Origin: Terriglobales bacterium | GTDB taxonomy: Bacteria > Acidobacteriota > Terriglobia > Bryobacterales > Bryobacteraceae | Assembly (NCBI GenBank): GCA_027485675.1 | Contig: JAIXQP010000031.1 | Location: 1-64,000, forward strand | Reading direction: 5' to 3' | Length of the DNA: 64,000 bases | Shown: positions 63,405 through 64,000 of the stretch, piece by piece | Position numbering within the stretch: the stretch's first letter is position 1 | Layout of the letters: every line of letters begins with the position of its first letter | Notes under the pieces: model-generated | What the model was told of the DNA's origin: nothing | The model's database searches: none | The model's input: the letters and a program-made list of their open reading frames with translations, nothing else | Program-made: the position numbers and the translations under genes

Positions 63405-64000
63405 GCTACGTTCTGGGCGGTAGCTCTTCGATTTCGATGAACACCTCGGCGGTTGGGTTCCTCACTCGTTCCTGGCACCTGCTTACTGGCTGATCTGAAT
63501 TGTCGTAAGCCTGGTTGGCCTCGCCGCCTTCGGGCAGCCGATTCAAGAATGGCTCACCCGCGCGATCCCCCTGCCCGATGAGGAGATCCTGCGGCCGCGC
63601 TAGTATCGGATGGTCATCCCCGGCGCGAGCGCCGAAGTGAAGGTCGCATGGGTCGTCTTTGGTGGAGACCAAGACTACCCGAAAGCGTGCGAAGACCGTT
63701 TTCAATCTTTGGAGTCTGATGGTAAGCAATCAAGGCACTGGCTGCTCTGCGGTATGCGGCCTGCGGCTGCTGGTTGTTCGCAGCGAGCAAGGGAGTAACG
63801 CTATCTCGGGCTCGGTCGGTGGGCCGCTCTGAGGATCCGGGCCAGGCGTATGTCACCGTCTTCATCGGAGCGGGCTCGGATGTGAAGCAGAGTGTCGTGC
63901 TTCATCCGACGACAACGAGTTCTTGCTTGGCCTCGGGCGGAAGTGTCCGTAGCGACGGTTGCCGGGGGTGATCGAGAATGATGGCTATGGCTTCGCGAAG
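63405..64000. other. Right edge, no gene recognised
   Basis: Frames are short. A plus-strand segment near 63,500-63,603 (QPIQEWLTRAIPLPDEEILR) and another near 63,610-63,720 (GASAEVKVAWVVFGGDQDYP) look vaguely protein-like but lie in broken frames. The second copy of the 18-nt direct repeat is at 63862-63879. Confidence 0.35.

Overview
The window looks like a chromosomal segment of a high-GC Acidobacteriota, most likely a Bryobacterales/Solibacter-type lineage. This is inferred from gene content, not from a marker gene: two Oar-like TonB-dependent receptors with carboxypeptidase-regulatory N-domains plus relics of a third, a DUF1592/DUF1588 cytochrome next to a DUF1552 protein, a winged-helix protein with one membrane span, a small NGAKSRGP protein beside an orphan terminase, and many small toxin-antitoxin genes. 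No rRNA, convincing tRNA or CRISPR array was found.

Left part. 0.2-5 kb is an accessory patch: an ATPase + HNH pair resembling Septu/PtuAB-type defence, a truncated HTH antitoxin, a truncated DUF433 antitoxin, a zeta-like toxin with a 13-nt insertion at its 5' end, and a MntA-HepT pair. At 5-14 kb follow a TrmB-type regulator divergent from a MoxR-like ATPase + VWA pair, then a leftward run (hybrid histidine kinase, GNAT, MscL, SpoU methylase, secreted protein). 14-24.7 kb is a nutrient-uptake zone: a wHTH membrane protein divergent from a 1239-residue TonB receptor around a 16-bp palindrome, then IclR, a second TonB receptor and an FG-GAP protein.

Middle. 24.7-25.8 kb has no recognisable gene. 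25.8-32.3 kb is a chemotaxis operon (STAS, CheA, multi-HAMP MCP, CheW, CheR) ending in a decayed cheB. 32.5-35.2 kb holds a Gfo/Idh/MocA oxidoreductase, a HEAT-like protein and relics of a TonB receptor. 35.4-42.9 kb holds an SMP-30 lipoprotein, the DUF1592 and DUF1552 pair, a Zn/Cd P-type ATPase and a TVP38-like protein. 43-50.7 kb is a rightward run: small hypothetical, DUF1989 protein, TPR-thioredoxin protein, a single-chain ModA-ModB-ModC molybdate transporter, a secreted double-Rid protein and a methyltransferase.

Right part. 50.7-56.7 kb is nucleoside metabolism on the minus strand: an MTA/SAH-deaminase-like amidohydrolase, then pdp, nupC, punA and cdd, which together import nucleosides, split off pentose phosphate and deaminate cytidine. 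An array of 186-bp tandem repeats lies between the amidohydrolase and cdd. 56.7-59.1 kb holds an orphan terminase module with its ATPase and nuclease domains in two overlapping ORFs. 59.1-64 kb is a decaying island: hsdR and Mom-like relics, an AT-richer PIN-like gene behind two hairpins, and a MazEF-type pair whose toxin has an in-frame amber stop.
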